DNA of 15,372 nucleotides from Opitutia bacterium (GTDB taxonomy: Bacteria; Verrucomicrobiota; Verrucomicrobiia; Opitutales; Seribacteraceae). Shown one piece after another: positions 5,886-14,973 of this stretch. The stretch covers positions 1-15,372 of the forward strand of contig JABHOU010000099.1 in assembly GCA_018695085.1 (NCBI GenBank), written 5' to 3'. Each line of letters opens with the position of its first letter. The first letter of the stretch is position 1. The translations under genes and the position numbers were made by a program. The notes under the pieces were generated by a model. That model did not search any database and had not been told where the DNA came from. It saw only the letters and a list, made by a program, of their open reading frames with translations.

Positions 5886-8800
5886 TTGCCCAAGAATACT
5901 ACCAAGCTTGCACCGCAAGGCGATAGGCACCGTAAAGGCTTCGCCCTTTTACTTGCCTTGGCTCTCATGAGCCTAGTATTTTTATTGGTGGTCACTCTAA
6001 TCACTTTCGTTGGTGCCGAATTGCGTTTAACGGAGTTACGAAAACAAAAGGTTTTAGCTGCAGGCAATGCACGCATGGGTCTCATGGTGGCGATTGGGGA
6101 ACTACAGAAGCACGCTGGACTGGATACCCGATTGACGGGAACCGCTAGCTTACTTGACTACGATCCCAACACTCCGGAACTGGACAATGTCGCGAATCCT
6201 TATTGGACGGGCATATGGAAGAGACAATCTGCGCCCCCTCTCTCGCCCAAAAACTTGGAAAGCAGTTCCCTCGCTCCCAAAGTAGACAAAAACGGGAATT
6301 TGCTAGGACCTCCTCCCGATGTCATGTACGACTCAGAATTCGATGAACACCCTGCCAATGAAGTGGCTTGGCTGGTGAGTGGCAACGAAGGCAAAAATCT
6401 TCAGGGCAAAATGCAACACGATTGGCTTCACGACGAGGATGAAACAGAAGACCAATATCGCAGTCGAATTAGGGAAGACAAAGACAGTGACGGAAAACCG
6501 GACTACTTCCACCCCGTTTTCGACGATGTGCCCGACCCTGACTCAAGTGGATCGGAAAGCGTATGGTTAGTGAACGATTCAGTACTAGACCCGGAAAACA
6601 TAGATCCGATTCTGTACGGCAAGATCAAGGTAATGAAGACGAAGATGACACTGGACCAGTCTCGGTTAATCGTCCCTTCGAATTCTTCTCCATCTGGTTC
6701 CCCCAGCCCTCCGCCAACCTCATCCCCAAATAATCAAAAGCCTGCGGGGGCATATGCCTATTGGGTCGGGGACGAAGGGGTGAAAACAAAAGCAAACATA
6801 GTGAACCCCAATAAAGATAAGGACATTTCATCGGATTACGGGGCAGCCGAAAGCAACCTGATTGTCTCGCCTGAGCCGAACTTAAAGGATGGACATGACT
6901 TAGCTGTCGACCCCGCCTACGACGAAAACCGCAGGAAAGTAATCAACCTGACTCAGGTCAACAATCTCTCTCCAACATACGCCCGCCAAGGGAAATTCAC
7001 AGGATCCGACGAAGAACAACTCAAGTATAGGTTTCACACTCTAACCACCCATTCAGCAGGACTACTGTCAGATGTTTCTCGTGGCGGCTTAAAACGAGAC
7101 CTCACGGGCTACTTCGGAAAACCCGATGTTGAATGGACTTTGCAAGTCAATCCCGATGGAACCAAGAGTAAAGGCGACGGAGAAATGAACGAACTTCCAC
7201 TTTTCCACGAACAAGTTCACTACCTTAAGGAATTCGCGGCAGGAACGGACAAAGCAAATTTCTGGCGCTACGGGACTGACGCTCCCATTGATTCAAAAAA
7301 CGGCTTCATGTTTGGCCCGATGTGGAACGTATTGAGAGACTACTATAAATTGTACGAGCATTTCTCCGGCAACGATCCTTATCTGATGTCAGTTCCTCCT
7401 GAAGCCCCAGATCGCTTTCCACAACGCGTAGGGGATCATTTCGTGACCTTTGACTCACGACCGGGGAACAAAGGGGGAACAAGTGGAAACAGCATGCAAC
7501 CCTACATAAGGCATCGTGCTCAGTTTTCCAATTACAGACCGAACTCCTACAACATGGCGCATCAACGGGAAGAACCATCCAACCACCCCATCGGTCCGGT
7601 CTTGGTCGAGCTTCAACACAGACAAATCATCTACACTGCTCCAGCTGGAGGAGGAGGAAAGGTACTTCGGTTGGCAATCATGCCGACTTTTGCTCTGTGG
7701 AATCCATACAACGTCAAGCTTTCGGCTGCAAGATATCAAATGGAATATGAGATCAAAGGTTGTACAATCGCCGCCTACAACACCAAAGAACGTGAGATTT
7801 TTTACAAATGGAGGATACACAGTCAACGTAGTGCCCCTCGCCATCCCGACCCAAGGTTCGTCAATCATGTCTTCCGCAATCGAGAAATAGACAAAAACGG
7901 AAACTATTATGGTTTCTGGGGATTGGACCGCTATAACTGGGGAGACCCAAACACGGGCGAACCGTACATGGATATCAACCTCAACAATCGTTACGACCCG
8001 GGCGAACCCTTCAACGACAAGAACAATAACGGTCAACACGATGGCGGGGGTGGAAACAATGACGAATGGTGGACGGTACAAAACCGGTTATGGCACGCCG
8101 ACATGAGTCAAAAATGGGGTAATGGGGACGACCACAACGGATCGGACTGGTTAGCAGTCGGCGGCGGTCTGCAGCCTGGCTCAAAAGCAGCTTCAGACAA
8201 TTTTCTAAATTTCAGAAGACGAAATGAAGCAGGTACTTTTCCGACCTTCATGCCTTATGTTGACGACAGAAACGGCGTTCAGCACTTTCACCCTTATCAA
8301 ATCGACCCGCACGCCCGAAGATCGGGACGACCTCCCCTTAAATTGCAAACTGAAGCAATATCTTTCGAACCCGGCCAAAAATTGTTGTTCTGCATCGAAC
8401 CAGGACCCAAACCCTATCAGCCCGGAACGATCATAAACATGGTAAACCATCACGGCAGTTCCCCACTACATCATGTCTACTTCGAGGGAGATGCATCCAG
8501 ATTCAGCATTCCGGGAAACGACCCCATTACCATTCGGCATATCGTTCATGGGGCTGCAGGCTTCAACCGAAATTCAATCGAACAATCACACAACGCAATC
8601 ATAAGCCAACCCCAAACCCTAGCAAAGGGAACCGTACTTTACCTGATGGACGGAAGCGTAAGACGTCCTTTACAGAAAGTTAACAAAGAATTCGGCAGCC
8701 ATCACAGAATCTGGAGAGAAGACTATCGCCGGGCCAATGATCTCAATCAAGGAAAACTTGATCAGAGAATCCTAAGCGGAGATGGATTGGGATATAGAAT

Positions 8801-11042
8801 TCGGCGTAGGTTGTCCACCACTTCACAGAGGATCGTCTTCCACGAATTCAATCCCAGAGCACTTGTAGACAGTTATCAAGATGGTTCGGGAGACTTATGG
8901 CAAGTGAACAGTTTCTCAAGTCGAGGCGAGCATCGCAAGCCATTCATAAACGGACGCCAGCACATCGAATTCTATTCTCGATATGATTTTGACGGAAATT
9001 CCTCTCAGGAATGGGCGATGAAACAGACCGGGCAGTTCCACAATGTCTCGATCTGGGACAGTGGGCCTTCGGGGACGAAGTTCGCCATGCCCGACATACC
9101 CACTCCCGATGCAGGGCGCTACTACGGACACTTGGGGCATTCTCATAGTATGTCTACACGGGAAAACCTTCCTACGACACCCCGCTTAGCCCTTTTCGAC
9201 ATACCTCGACAACCGATGCTTTCCATTGCCCAGTTTCAACATGCAAATTTGAGTTGGTATTCTCACTCACCTGCTTACATCGTTGGGAATTCATACGCTA
9301 CAGGTCAAGTGGCTAGGTATAAAAAATGGGGCAGAGTATCGCGAATCATATGGCAACCGGAAGCTCCCGAATCTCCAAGAAATTACATGGATAGCAACAA
9401 AGATCCTACTGGATCCTTATTCAACCATGTTCAAGGACATCGATCCGGATGGTGGTGGGACACAAGAAATTACGACGACGGGATGGGGGTTCTTCGAGAC
9501 ACCAACTCGGAAGTGGAACACCAAAACATAACCATTGATCAGAGCGTTTACGCCAACGAAACCCTATTTGACGGATACTACTTTTCATCCGTTCCCACCG
9601 TTGAAGTCGACAGTTCGTTTTCCCAACGAGAAATTGATGACAACACTCCTCTTCGAAACAGTCGCCTTCTCTATTATCGAGATCAAGGAGAACCACCTGA
9701 AATAAGCGAATTACTTGCCCCTGAAACGGCAAATTCGAACTTGCTTGTAAATGGTATGTTCAACATCAATTCGACCTCCGTGACGGCATGGATGGCCCAA
9801 CTCGCAAGCCTCTCCGGAAAAACTGCGAAAATGCTCGACGTGCAGAAAGAGCATTCACTTTCGGGAAAAACCACCGAAACGATAAAGTTCTCATCAGGAA
9901 AGTTTCCGTTCCTTCGCCATACGGCACCCTTTGGTGAAGAGATCCCACCGGCATCACAAGGCGCCAACCCAAACGATGACTACTGGACAGGCTACGTCGC
10001 ACTGAACAAAGACCAGCTTCGCTTGCTCGCCGAAAAGATGGTAACTGAAGTAAAGATTCGCGGCCCCTTCCTCTCCTTGGCGGATTTTATAAATCGAAGA
10101 ATAACAAAATCTCCGGAAGTCCCAGGGAAACCTGGGCATCATTATGACCTTCGAGCTCTCAAAGCAAACATTTGGCCCGCTGAAACACCGGAAACGGAAG
10201 CGGGATTCCGAGGAACCATTCAAGCAGCGATCGCCAATGCGGAGTTCAATCATGCACCCGTCACGGAAACAATCACTCGAGCTATCGATCACGACAATAA
10301 TGGAGTCGCCACCGATTTCAGCTTCCTCAGAAGTGTTTTTGGGGACCAAGTCTCAAACAGGAACGAACTAATCGGCAACCCTTATTGGGGACGAGGCATC
10401 TGGATGTTCGAAAACAATAACAAGTATTGGGATCATCGATCCTTTGATGGCCTAGGCTCAAATCGCGATATAAGAAAACTAAGAACTGTTTACAAAGATG
10501 CGTACGACTTCGGGGAAGCTCCCGACAATTTGCAAGCGATCGAGAATTCCACAACTGCTGCAATGATGCCCGGTTGGCTTACTCAAGGTGACGTATTGAC
10601 ACCTCTGGCACCTGTAATTTCTCCCAGATCCGACACCTTTCTCATCCGTACCTATGGAGAGCCCGATGAAGAAACGGGAATTAAGCGATTCTGCGAAGCA
10701 GTCGTACAACGAATCCCAGACTACGTAATCAACGAAAAAGACGCATCCTTCGAGCAACGTTCGTCCACCCCTACCGTTGGAGACCCTGCCCACCACCGCC
10801 CCAGAGAACCTTTCGACGATTGGAATGGCGACGGCCAATGGACAGATGGAGAACCATGGCTGGACCTAAATCAGAACTCACCTAACACATCCAAACTCGG
10901 CCGAGCTCAAGGCAATGAGGAAGAGGAACCAGACCTGCCTGGTTGGAATAGCGATCGAGAAATCCTGAATCTGACCAATCGGAAGTTCGGTCGCAAATTC
11001 CGTATCATAAAGTTTAGGTGGTTGACGGAAGAAGAGGTCTGA
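5886..11042 (+). CDS. Giant prepilin-like surface protein, Verru_Chthon cassette protein A-like
   Basis: This 1718-aa protein starts at TTG; no other start precedes the signal region. Residues 18-40 are a GspK/PilX-like prepilin signal: Lys-Gly/Phe cleavage site, then a hydrophobic helix ('FALLLALALMSL...') without the Glu5 of major pilins. The next helix, 'NARMGLMVAIGELQKHAG', followed by 'DTRLTG', and C-terminal stretches such as 'FNINSTSVTAWMAQL', 'FLSLADFINRRI', 'GDVLTPLAPVISPRSDTFLI' and 'CEAVVQRIPDYV', recall the 'Verru_Chthon cassette protein A' group of Verrucomicrobia, as I remember it. A Ser/Pro-rich linker lies at about 265-285. Acidic calcium-loop-like motifs occur at 198-206, 696-720, 1468-1478 and 1644-1664. 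It is probably exported and anchored or assembled by a type II secretion or type IV pilus machine. No enzymatic motif is seen. Base composition appears more A+T-rich than the left genes. A candidate sigma-54 promoter precedes it. Confidence 0.8.
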   Translation: MPKNTTKLAPQGDRHRKGFALLLALALMSLVFLLVVTLITFVGAELRLTELRKQKVLAAGNARMGLMVAIGELQKHAGLDTRLTGTASLLDYDPNTPELDNVANPYWTGIWKRQSAPPLSPKNLESSSLAPKVDKNGNLLGPPPDVMYDSEFDEHPANEVAWLVSGNEGKNLQGKMQHDWLHDEDETEDQYRSRIREDKDSDGKPDYFHPVFDDVPDPDSSGSESVWLVNDSVLDPENIDPILYGKIKVMKTKMTLDQSRLIVPSNSSPSGSPSPPPTSSPNNQKPAGAYAYWVGDEGVKTKANIVNPNKDKDISSDYGAAESNLIVSPEPNLKDGHDLAVDPAYDENRRKVINLTQVNNLSPTYARQGKFTGSDEEQLKYRFHTLTTHSAGLLSDVSRGGLKRDLTGYFGKPDVEWTLQVNPDGTKSKGDGEMNELPLFHEQVHYLKEFAAGTDKANFWRYGTDAPIDSKNGFMFGPMWNVLRDYYKLYEHFSGNDPYLMSVPPEAPDRFPQRVGDHFVTFDSRPGNKGGTSGNSMQPYIRHRAQFSNYRPNSYNMAHQREEPSNHPIGPVLVELQHRQIIYTAPAGGGGKVLRLAIMPTFALWNPYNVKLSAARYQMEYEIKGCTIAAYNTKEREIFYKWRIHSQRSAPRHPDPRFVNHVFRNREIDKNGNYYGFWGLDRYNWGDPNTGEPYMDINLNNRYDPGEPFNDKNNNGQHDGGGGNNDEWWTVQNRLWHADMSQKWGNGDDHNGSDWLAVGGGLQPGSKAASDNFLNFRRRNEAGTFPTFMPYVDDRNGVQHFHPYQIDPHARRSGRPPLKLQTEAISFEPGQKLLFCIEPGPKPYQPGTIINMVNHHGSSPLHHVYFEGDASRFSIPGNDPITIRHIVHGAAGFNRNSIEQSHNAIISQPQTLAKGTVLYLMDGSVRRPLQKVNKEFGSHHRIWREDYRRANDLNQGKLDQRILSGDGLGYRIRRRLSTTSQRIVFHEFNPRALVDSYQDGSGDLWQVNSFSSRGEHRKPFINGRQHIEFYSRYDFDGNSSQEWAMKQTGQFHNVSIWDSGPSGTKFAMPDIPTPDAGRYYGHLGHSHSMSTRENLPTTPRLALFDIPRQPMLSIAQFQHANLSWYSHSPAYIVGNSYATGQVARYKKWGRVSRIIWQPEAPESPRNYMDSNKDPTGSLFNHVQGHRSGWWWDTRNYDDGMGVLRDTNSEVEHQNITIDQSVYANETLFDGYYFSSVPTVEVDSSFSQREIDDNTPLRNSRLLYYRDQGEPPEISELLAPETANSNLLVNGMFNINSTSVTAWMAQLASLSGKTAKMLDVQKEHSLSGKTTETIKFSSGKFPFLRHTAPFGEEIPPASQGANPNDDYWTGYVALNKDQLRLLAEKMVTEVKIRGPFLSLADFINRRITKSPEVPGKPGHHYDLRALKANIWPAETPETEAGFRGTIQAAIANAEFNHAPVTETITRAIDHDNNGVATDFSFLRSVFGDQVSNRNELIGNPYWGRGIWMFENNNKYWDHRSFDGLGSNRDIRKLRTVYKDAYDFGEAPDNLQAIENSTTAAMMPGWLTQGDVLTPLAPVISPRSDTFLIRTYGEPDEETGIKRFCEAVVQRIPDYVINEKDASFEQRSSTPTVGDPAHHRPREPFDDWNGDGQWTDGEPWLDLNQNSPNTSKLGRAQGNEEEEPDLPGWNSDREILNLTNRKFGRKFRIIKFRWLTEEEV

Positions 11043-11081
11043 AACGCAAAAGGTCGCTGACTCTCAATCCATTCGGAAGAC

Positions 11082-12011
11082 ATGATCGATTCACTACGAA
11101 ACGCAGGTGCGATTTTAATTGTTTTATTGATGGGGATCCACCAAGCCCAGACGTTCGGGCAGTTAACTCCGGAACCACCCAGTAGCACGGTTCTTGTTGA
11201 ACCGCCAACTGTTGAAGATAAGAAGGAAGAGTTTTTAGAACCGAAAATCACCTTCTCCGTAGTCGGATGGGGAAACGCAGACTTGAAGGATCTATTATAC
11301 TTTCCACTAGGAAACGGAGAGGACGAAAACGCCTCGTGGGAGCCCCTAGTAATTGCTCCTGATCAAATATCATCGCCCTATGCCTTTTATGGTCGGGAAG
11401 ATGCTCCTAAAACTCTTGAGATCTACCACCAAGCACAAAGCTATGAGGATAGTGAAGGAGAAATAGTCGACGTTGAGGAAAGTACAAGAAAACTCGTAGG
11501 GACAGCTACCTTTCCGGAAAACACGAAAGAAGTACTTCTGTTAATTACGTCTAGCGGGGATGCAATCCAAAGCTACCCCATGCCTTTCGACGAGAAAACA
11601 AACCCCTTAGGTAGCTACGCTTTCATATCGCGAAGCAAAAAAGACTACGGCATTCGCTTTGGAAGCACGAGTTTTAATCTCGATTCCGGGAAAAAGCACC
11701 TAGCATTTGGAAAGGCAGACAAAAACGGAGACATGTTTTTGCAAGTTTTTGACGTCTCCGACAGGAACAACCCAAGGCAAAGAGCAACGAAACTTTTCTT
11801 CGATATTCCCACAGCCAGAGGCATGGTATGGATTTCCGACAGGAACGATCTCCCGTCTATTCATAAAATCATGGATTTTGCAGAAGATGAGGATGAATTA
11901 CCAACAGGTATTCAACAGGTGCCAAAGAAGACCGACAAGCCTCCCGCCATATCTATCGAACGACCATCCATCTCTCCAAGGGTCACCACTCCTCAACCAA
12001 AGGGCAACTAA
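11082..12011 (+). CDS. Secreted protein of unknown function paired with the giant protein
   Basis: I do not recognise this 309-aa protein. The N-terminus has a signal peptide: a short charged start, the hydrophobic core 'AGAILIVLLMGI' (8-19), and probable cleavage around residues 22-26. A Pro/Thr-rich stretch follows, then a beta-rich middle part (about 45-265) with many aromatic and acidic residues, and a Pro-rich tail (about 275-305). No cysteine pair or catalytic motif stands out. It begins 39 bases after the giant gene; GGAAG at 11075-11079 is only 2 bases from the ATG, a weak ribosome site. The close spacing suggests co-expression and a partner role, perhaps as an assembly factor or accessory surface protein. 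It might belong to a lineage-specific family found next to such giant genes, but I cannot confirm this. Confidence 0.7.
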   Translation: MIDSLRNAGAILIVLLMGIHQAQTFGQLTPEPPSSTVLVEPPTVEDKKEEFLEPKITFSVVGWGNADLKDLLYFPLGNGEDENASWEPLVIAPDQISSPYAFYGREDAPKTLEIYHQAQSYEDSEGEIVDVEESTRKLVGTATFPENTKEVLLLITSSGDAIQSYPMPFDEKTNPLGSYAFISRSKKDYGIRFGSTSFNLDSGKKHLAFGKADKNGDMFLQVFDVSDRNNPRQRATKLFFDIPTARGMVWISDRNDLPSIHKIMDFAEDEDELPTGIQQVPKKTDKPPAISIERPSISPRVTTPQPKGN

Positions 12012-12029
12012 CTTTTCCTCGATAATTTC

Positions 12030-13475
12030 ATGTCTCCCGTTGTGTTATTGTTGATCGGGATCGGAGCAGTCCTTGGGGGGATTCTTTGGTTGAGGTTGCA
12101 TGCCTTTCTCGCCCTTACCTTGGCTGCCTTTGTCGTAGGTTTTTTGACGCCACGGGAAAATCTTCTGCACCATTGGGAAGTTGAGAAAAAGGAGTCGATC
12201 GAAGTCGCCGGCAAACTGGCTGATCAATCCGTTGGAAAAAGAATAGCAGAGGGCTTTGGACGCACCTGCGCCAAGGTAGGACTAATCATCGCCATGGCCG
12301 CGATTATCGGAACTTGCCTGCTGGAAAGCGGAGCCGCCGATCGCATCGTGCGTTCGGCTCTTAAACTGTGTGGGGAGAAACGCGCTCCTTATGCCCTTTC
12401 GGGCAGCAGCTTCATCTTGGGGATACCTGTCTTCTTCGACACCGTATTTTACCTCATGATACCCTTGGCGAAAGCTTTGGCTTCACGCACAGGGAAGAAC
12501 TACTTGCTGTACGTCTTGGCCATCATCGCGGGAGGCTCGATGACGCATTCGCTCGTACCACCTACGCCGGGACCGTTGCTGGTCGCCGGAGAACTGGGAG
12601 TGGACTTGGGAGAAATGATAATAGGTGGATTGACGGTCGGCATCTTCGGCATGATGGGCGGTTTCGTCTATGCGCGCTGGGCGAACAATCGATGGCCCAT
12701 GGACGTGCGAGGAAGCGAGGATTTGACGACCGAGGACCTCAAGACCATGGCCAACCGCACCGATGACGAACTGCCCAACCTTTGGCTTTCCCTCGCCCCT
12801 ACCCTCGTCCCTGTGATTCTGATCGCGGGCTACTCCTTGATCAAACAGGTCTTTGGCGACGAACCAAGCGAAGGACAACAGGAACTGCTTTCCGTTTTGG
12901 CCGCCTTGGGCGACAAGAACCTTGCCCTGACTCTAGGGGCCGGAATGGCCTTGTGGTTACTTACGAAATCCGGGGCGAAGAAGGGGAAAGAATTGGTGGA
13001 TGCCATTCGCAAGTCCCTCGGCAGCGCCGGGTCCATCATACTCATAACCGGAATGGGAGGAGCTTTTGGCGGCATTCTCCAACAAACAGGCATTGGTTCG
13101 GAGGTAAGCGCATGGGTCGATGGTTCCGGGATGGGGCTAACGGGAATCTTGCTAATCGCGTTTTTCGTCACCGTGGTGATTCGAATTGCTCAGGGCTCGG
13201 CCACTGTCGCCATGATTACCGCTGTGGGTATCGTGGGAGGCATCATAGAACCGAACGGTGAATATTGGATTGGCTACGTGGCGCTTGCCATCGGATGCGG
13301 GGCAAAACCTTTTCCATGGATGAACGACAGTGGTTTTTGGGTAGTGGGTCGCCTCGCCGGCTTCACCGAGGGAGAAACCCTCAAAACCTTTTCCTGCATC
13401 ATCAGCCTTCTGGGAATCATCGGCATTGCCGTAACTCTTCTGTTGGCGAACCTGTGGCCCCACTTCATCTTCTAG
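12030..13475 (+). CDS. GntP-family sugar-acid permease, probably for glucarate
   Basis: This 481-aa integral membrane protein has about 12-14 hydrophobic segments. GntP (gluconate:H+ symporter) family signatures are present: 'EGFG' (74-77), 'GIPVFFDTVFYLMIPLAKAL' (131-150), 'HSLVPPTPGPLLVAGELGVDLG', 'AQGSATVAMIT' and 'MNDSGFWVV'. It is somewhat longer than the usual 440-450 residues, mainly because of a polar insert at about 45-70 ('WEVEKKESIEVAGKLADQSV') between the second hydrophobic segment and 'EGFG'. Family members carry gluconate, fructuronate, glycerate or D-serine. The two downstream enzymes of glucarate breakdown make D-glucarate or a similar aldarate the likely cargo here. It starts 18 bases after the unknown secreted gene, so it may be read through from that operon. 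No Shine-Dalgarno site is visible. Confidence 0.88.
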   Translation: MSPVVLLLIGIGAVLGGILWLRLHAFLALTLAAFVVGFLTPRENLLHHWEVEKKESIEVAGKLADQSVGKRIAEGFGRTCAKVGLIIAMAAIIGTCLLESGAADRIVRSALKLCGEKRAPYALSGSSFILGIPVFFDTVFYLMIPLAKALASRTGKNYLLYVLAIIAGGSMTHSLVPPTPGPLLVAGELGVDLGEMIIGGLTVGIFGMMGGFVYARWANNRWPMDVRGSEDLTTEDLKTMANRTDDELPNLWLSLAPTLVPVILIAGYSLIKQVFGDEPSEGQQELLSVLAALGDKNLALTLGAGMALWLLTKSGAKKGKELVDAIRKSLGSAGSIILITGMGGAFGGILQQTGIGSEVSAWVDGSGMGLTGILLIAFFVTVVIRIAQGSATVAMITAVGIVGGIIEPNGEYWIGYVALAIGCGAKPFPWMNDSGFWVVGRLAGFTEGETLKTFSCIISLLGIIGIAVTLLLANLWPHFIF

Positions 13476-13586
13476 ACAGTGGACTGAAGAAAAAGTTCAA
13501 GGCGGTTTCGAAAATTCCGTTTGAGCCTTTAGATTGGCGAGACAGTCGAATATCGTTAATGAATGCCCACGATTAAATAATCAACG

Positions 13587-14891
13587 ATGCGCATAACTGA
13601 TCTACGAATTCATTCCATCGCCATGGCCGATCCTCCGCTGAGGAGTTCCTACGGTCTGCACCAACCCTACGCGCTCCGCAACGTCATTGAACTTGAAAGT
13701 GAGGACGGTGTCGTCGGCATCGCCGAAACATACGGGGGCGAAGAGCCGGCTACGGCTCTGGAAAATCTTAGAGACCGCGTAGTGCAAGCAAACCCCTGGA
13801 GGTTATTGGGAGATCTTATTCCATTAATCGAGGGTGGAGCTTCGGGCATGGAAAGATCTCAGACTCACCATGTCCCCGGAGAAAATCCTCTGGATGCCGA
13901 TGCAAGAAGCTATGCTGCGATAGAGACTGCTTGTCTAGACCTAATAGGGAAGACATTGGAGGTCCCTGTTTGTGACCTGATAGGTGGCAGGGTGCGCGAT
14001 GCAGTTTCATTTTCCGCTTACCCTTTCTATAAACACGGCGGTGGCGGCGGAGAAGGCGACGATGTCAGGGACGACGAGTACGGTGAAGCCCTAACCCCCG
14101 AGCAATTGGTTGGGCAGGTCAGGCAAATGGTAGATCGTTATGGTTTCAAGGACATCAAGTTCAAGGCGGGCGTGCTAGATCCTGAAATTGAGGTAGAGAC
14201 CATAAAACAACTCCGTCGGGAGTTAGGTCCCGACATACCACTCCGCATCGATCCGAACTGCGCATGGTCAATCGACACATCGGTCAAGGTAGGTCTAGCC
14301 CTCGCTAATGAACTATCAAACGGAGGTTATCTCGAAGACCCCACCGCAGGGCTTGACGGCATGGCCGAGGTTCGCAAACGTTTACTGACCGAAGGAGTAG
14401 ACATTCCGCTCGCCAGTAACGTTTCGGTCACCTCGTTCGGGGATCTGCCCGAGGCCGTAAAGCAGGATGCCGTACAGATCGTACTATGTGATCACCACTA
14501 CTGGGGAGGCATGCGACAAGTCCAACATCTCGCAAAGACCTGCCAAACCTTTGGCATCGGCTTATCTATGCACTCCAACAGTCACCTCGGCATTTCGCTG
14601 TTGGCCATGAGCCAGGTCGCGGCAGCCACTCAGCACCTCTCCTACGCTTGCGATACTCACTACCCGTGGCAATCGGAACAAGACGAGATCGCAGACGGCG
14701 GGCGAATTACAATCAGTAACGGAGAAGTTTTGATACCTGAAAGCGGAGGACTTGGAGCAACATTGGACTACGACCAAATCGCCCGAGGCAAGGAATTGTA
14801 TCGCTCAATTCCATATCGAAAACGGGACGACGAAGCGGAAATGCAAAAATACGTAGACCCCGACTGGAAGCGAATTTTGCCCCGTTGGTAA
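13587..14891 (+). CDS. gudD: Glucarate dehydratase (enolase superfamily)
   Basis: This 434-aa enzyme should convert D-glucarate (perhaps also L-idarate) to 5-dehydro-4-deoxy-D-glucarate, using Mg2+. Enolase-superfamily residues are visible: the KxK base Lys193 in 'KFKAG' (191-195), Asp222 and Asn224 in 'IDPNCAW', Glu250 in 'LEDPTAGLDG', Asn278 in 'LASNVSVTSF', and the Asp302 ('LCDHHYWGG')/His329 ('SMHSNSHLG') dyad typical of glucarate dehydratases. The Asn at the third metal site (rather than Glu) separates it from mandelate racemase. 'EDPTAGLDGMAEV' resembles the actinobacterial/alphaproteobacterial type more than E. coli GudD. A Gly-rich loop lies near 152-160. It is the usual family length. 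It follows the GntP permease after 111 bases, in which I see no confident promoter or terminator, and precedes the next pathway enzyme by 82 bases. Confidence 0.93.
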   Translation: MRITDLRIHSIAMADPPLRSSYGLHQPYALRNVIELESEDGVVGIAETYGGEEPATALENLRDRVVQANPWRLLGDLIPLIEGGASGMERSQTHHVPGENPLDADARSYAAIETACLDLIGKTLEVPVCDLIGGRVRDAVSFSAYPFYKHGGGGGEGDDVRDDEYGEALTPEQLVGQVRQMVDRYGFKDIKFKAGVLDPEIEVETIKQLRRELGPDIPLRIDPNCAWSIDTSVKVGLALANELSNGGYLEDPTAGLDGMAEVRKRLLTEGVDIPLASNVSVTSFGDLPEAVKQDAVQIVLCDHHYWGGMRQVQHLAKTCQTFGIGLSMHSNSHLGISLLAMSQVAAATQHLSYACDTHYPWQSEQDEIADGGRITISNGEVLIPESGGLGATLDYDQIARGKELYRSIPYRKRDDEAEMQKYVDPDWKRILPRW

Positions 14892-14973
14892 AAACATTTA
14901 CCTGAACCACAAAGAATTTTGCTTGTCCCTGACACATGGCAAGCTCCATAGATTTTAGAACTATTTAAACAAA

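Noticed and set aside
13476..13586. Possible promoter or terminator between the GntP permease and gudD
   Set aside because: No -35/-10 pair at proper spacing, no GG-N10-GC element, and only weak, imperfect inverted repeats without a T-run.
14334..14360. Apparent loss of a metal-ligand Glu of E. coli glucarate dehydratase (here 'EDPTAGLDG')
   Set aside because: As I recall, the same 'EDPTxGLDGMAEV' pattern is normal in glucarate dehydratases of other phyla, so it marks a subfamily and not a defect.
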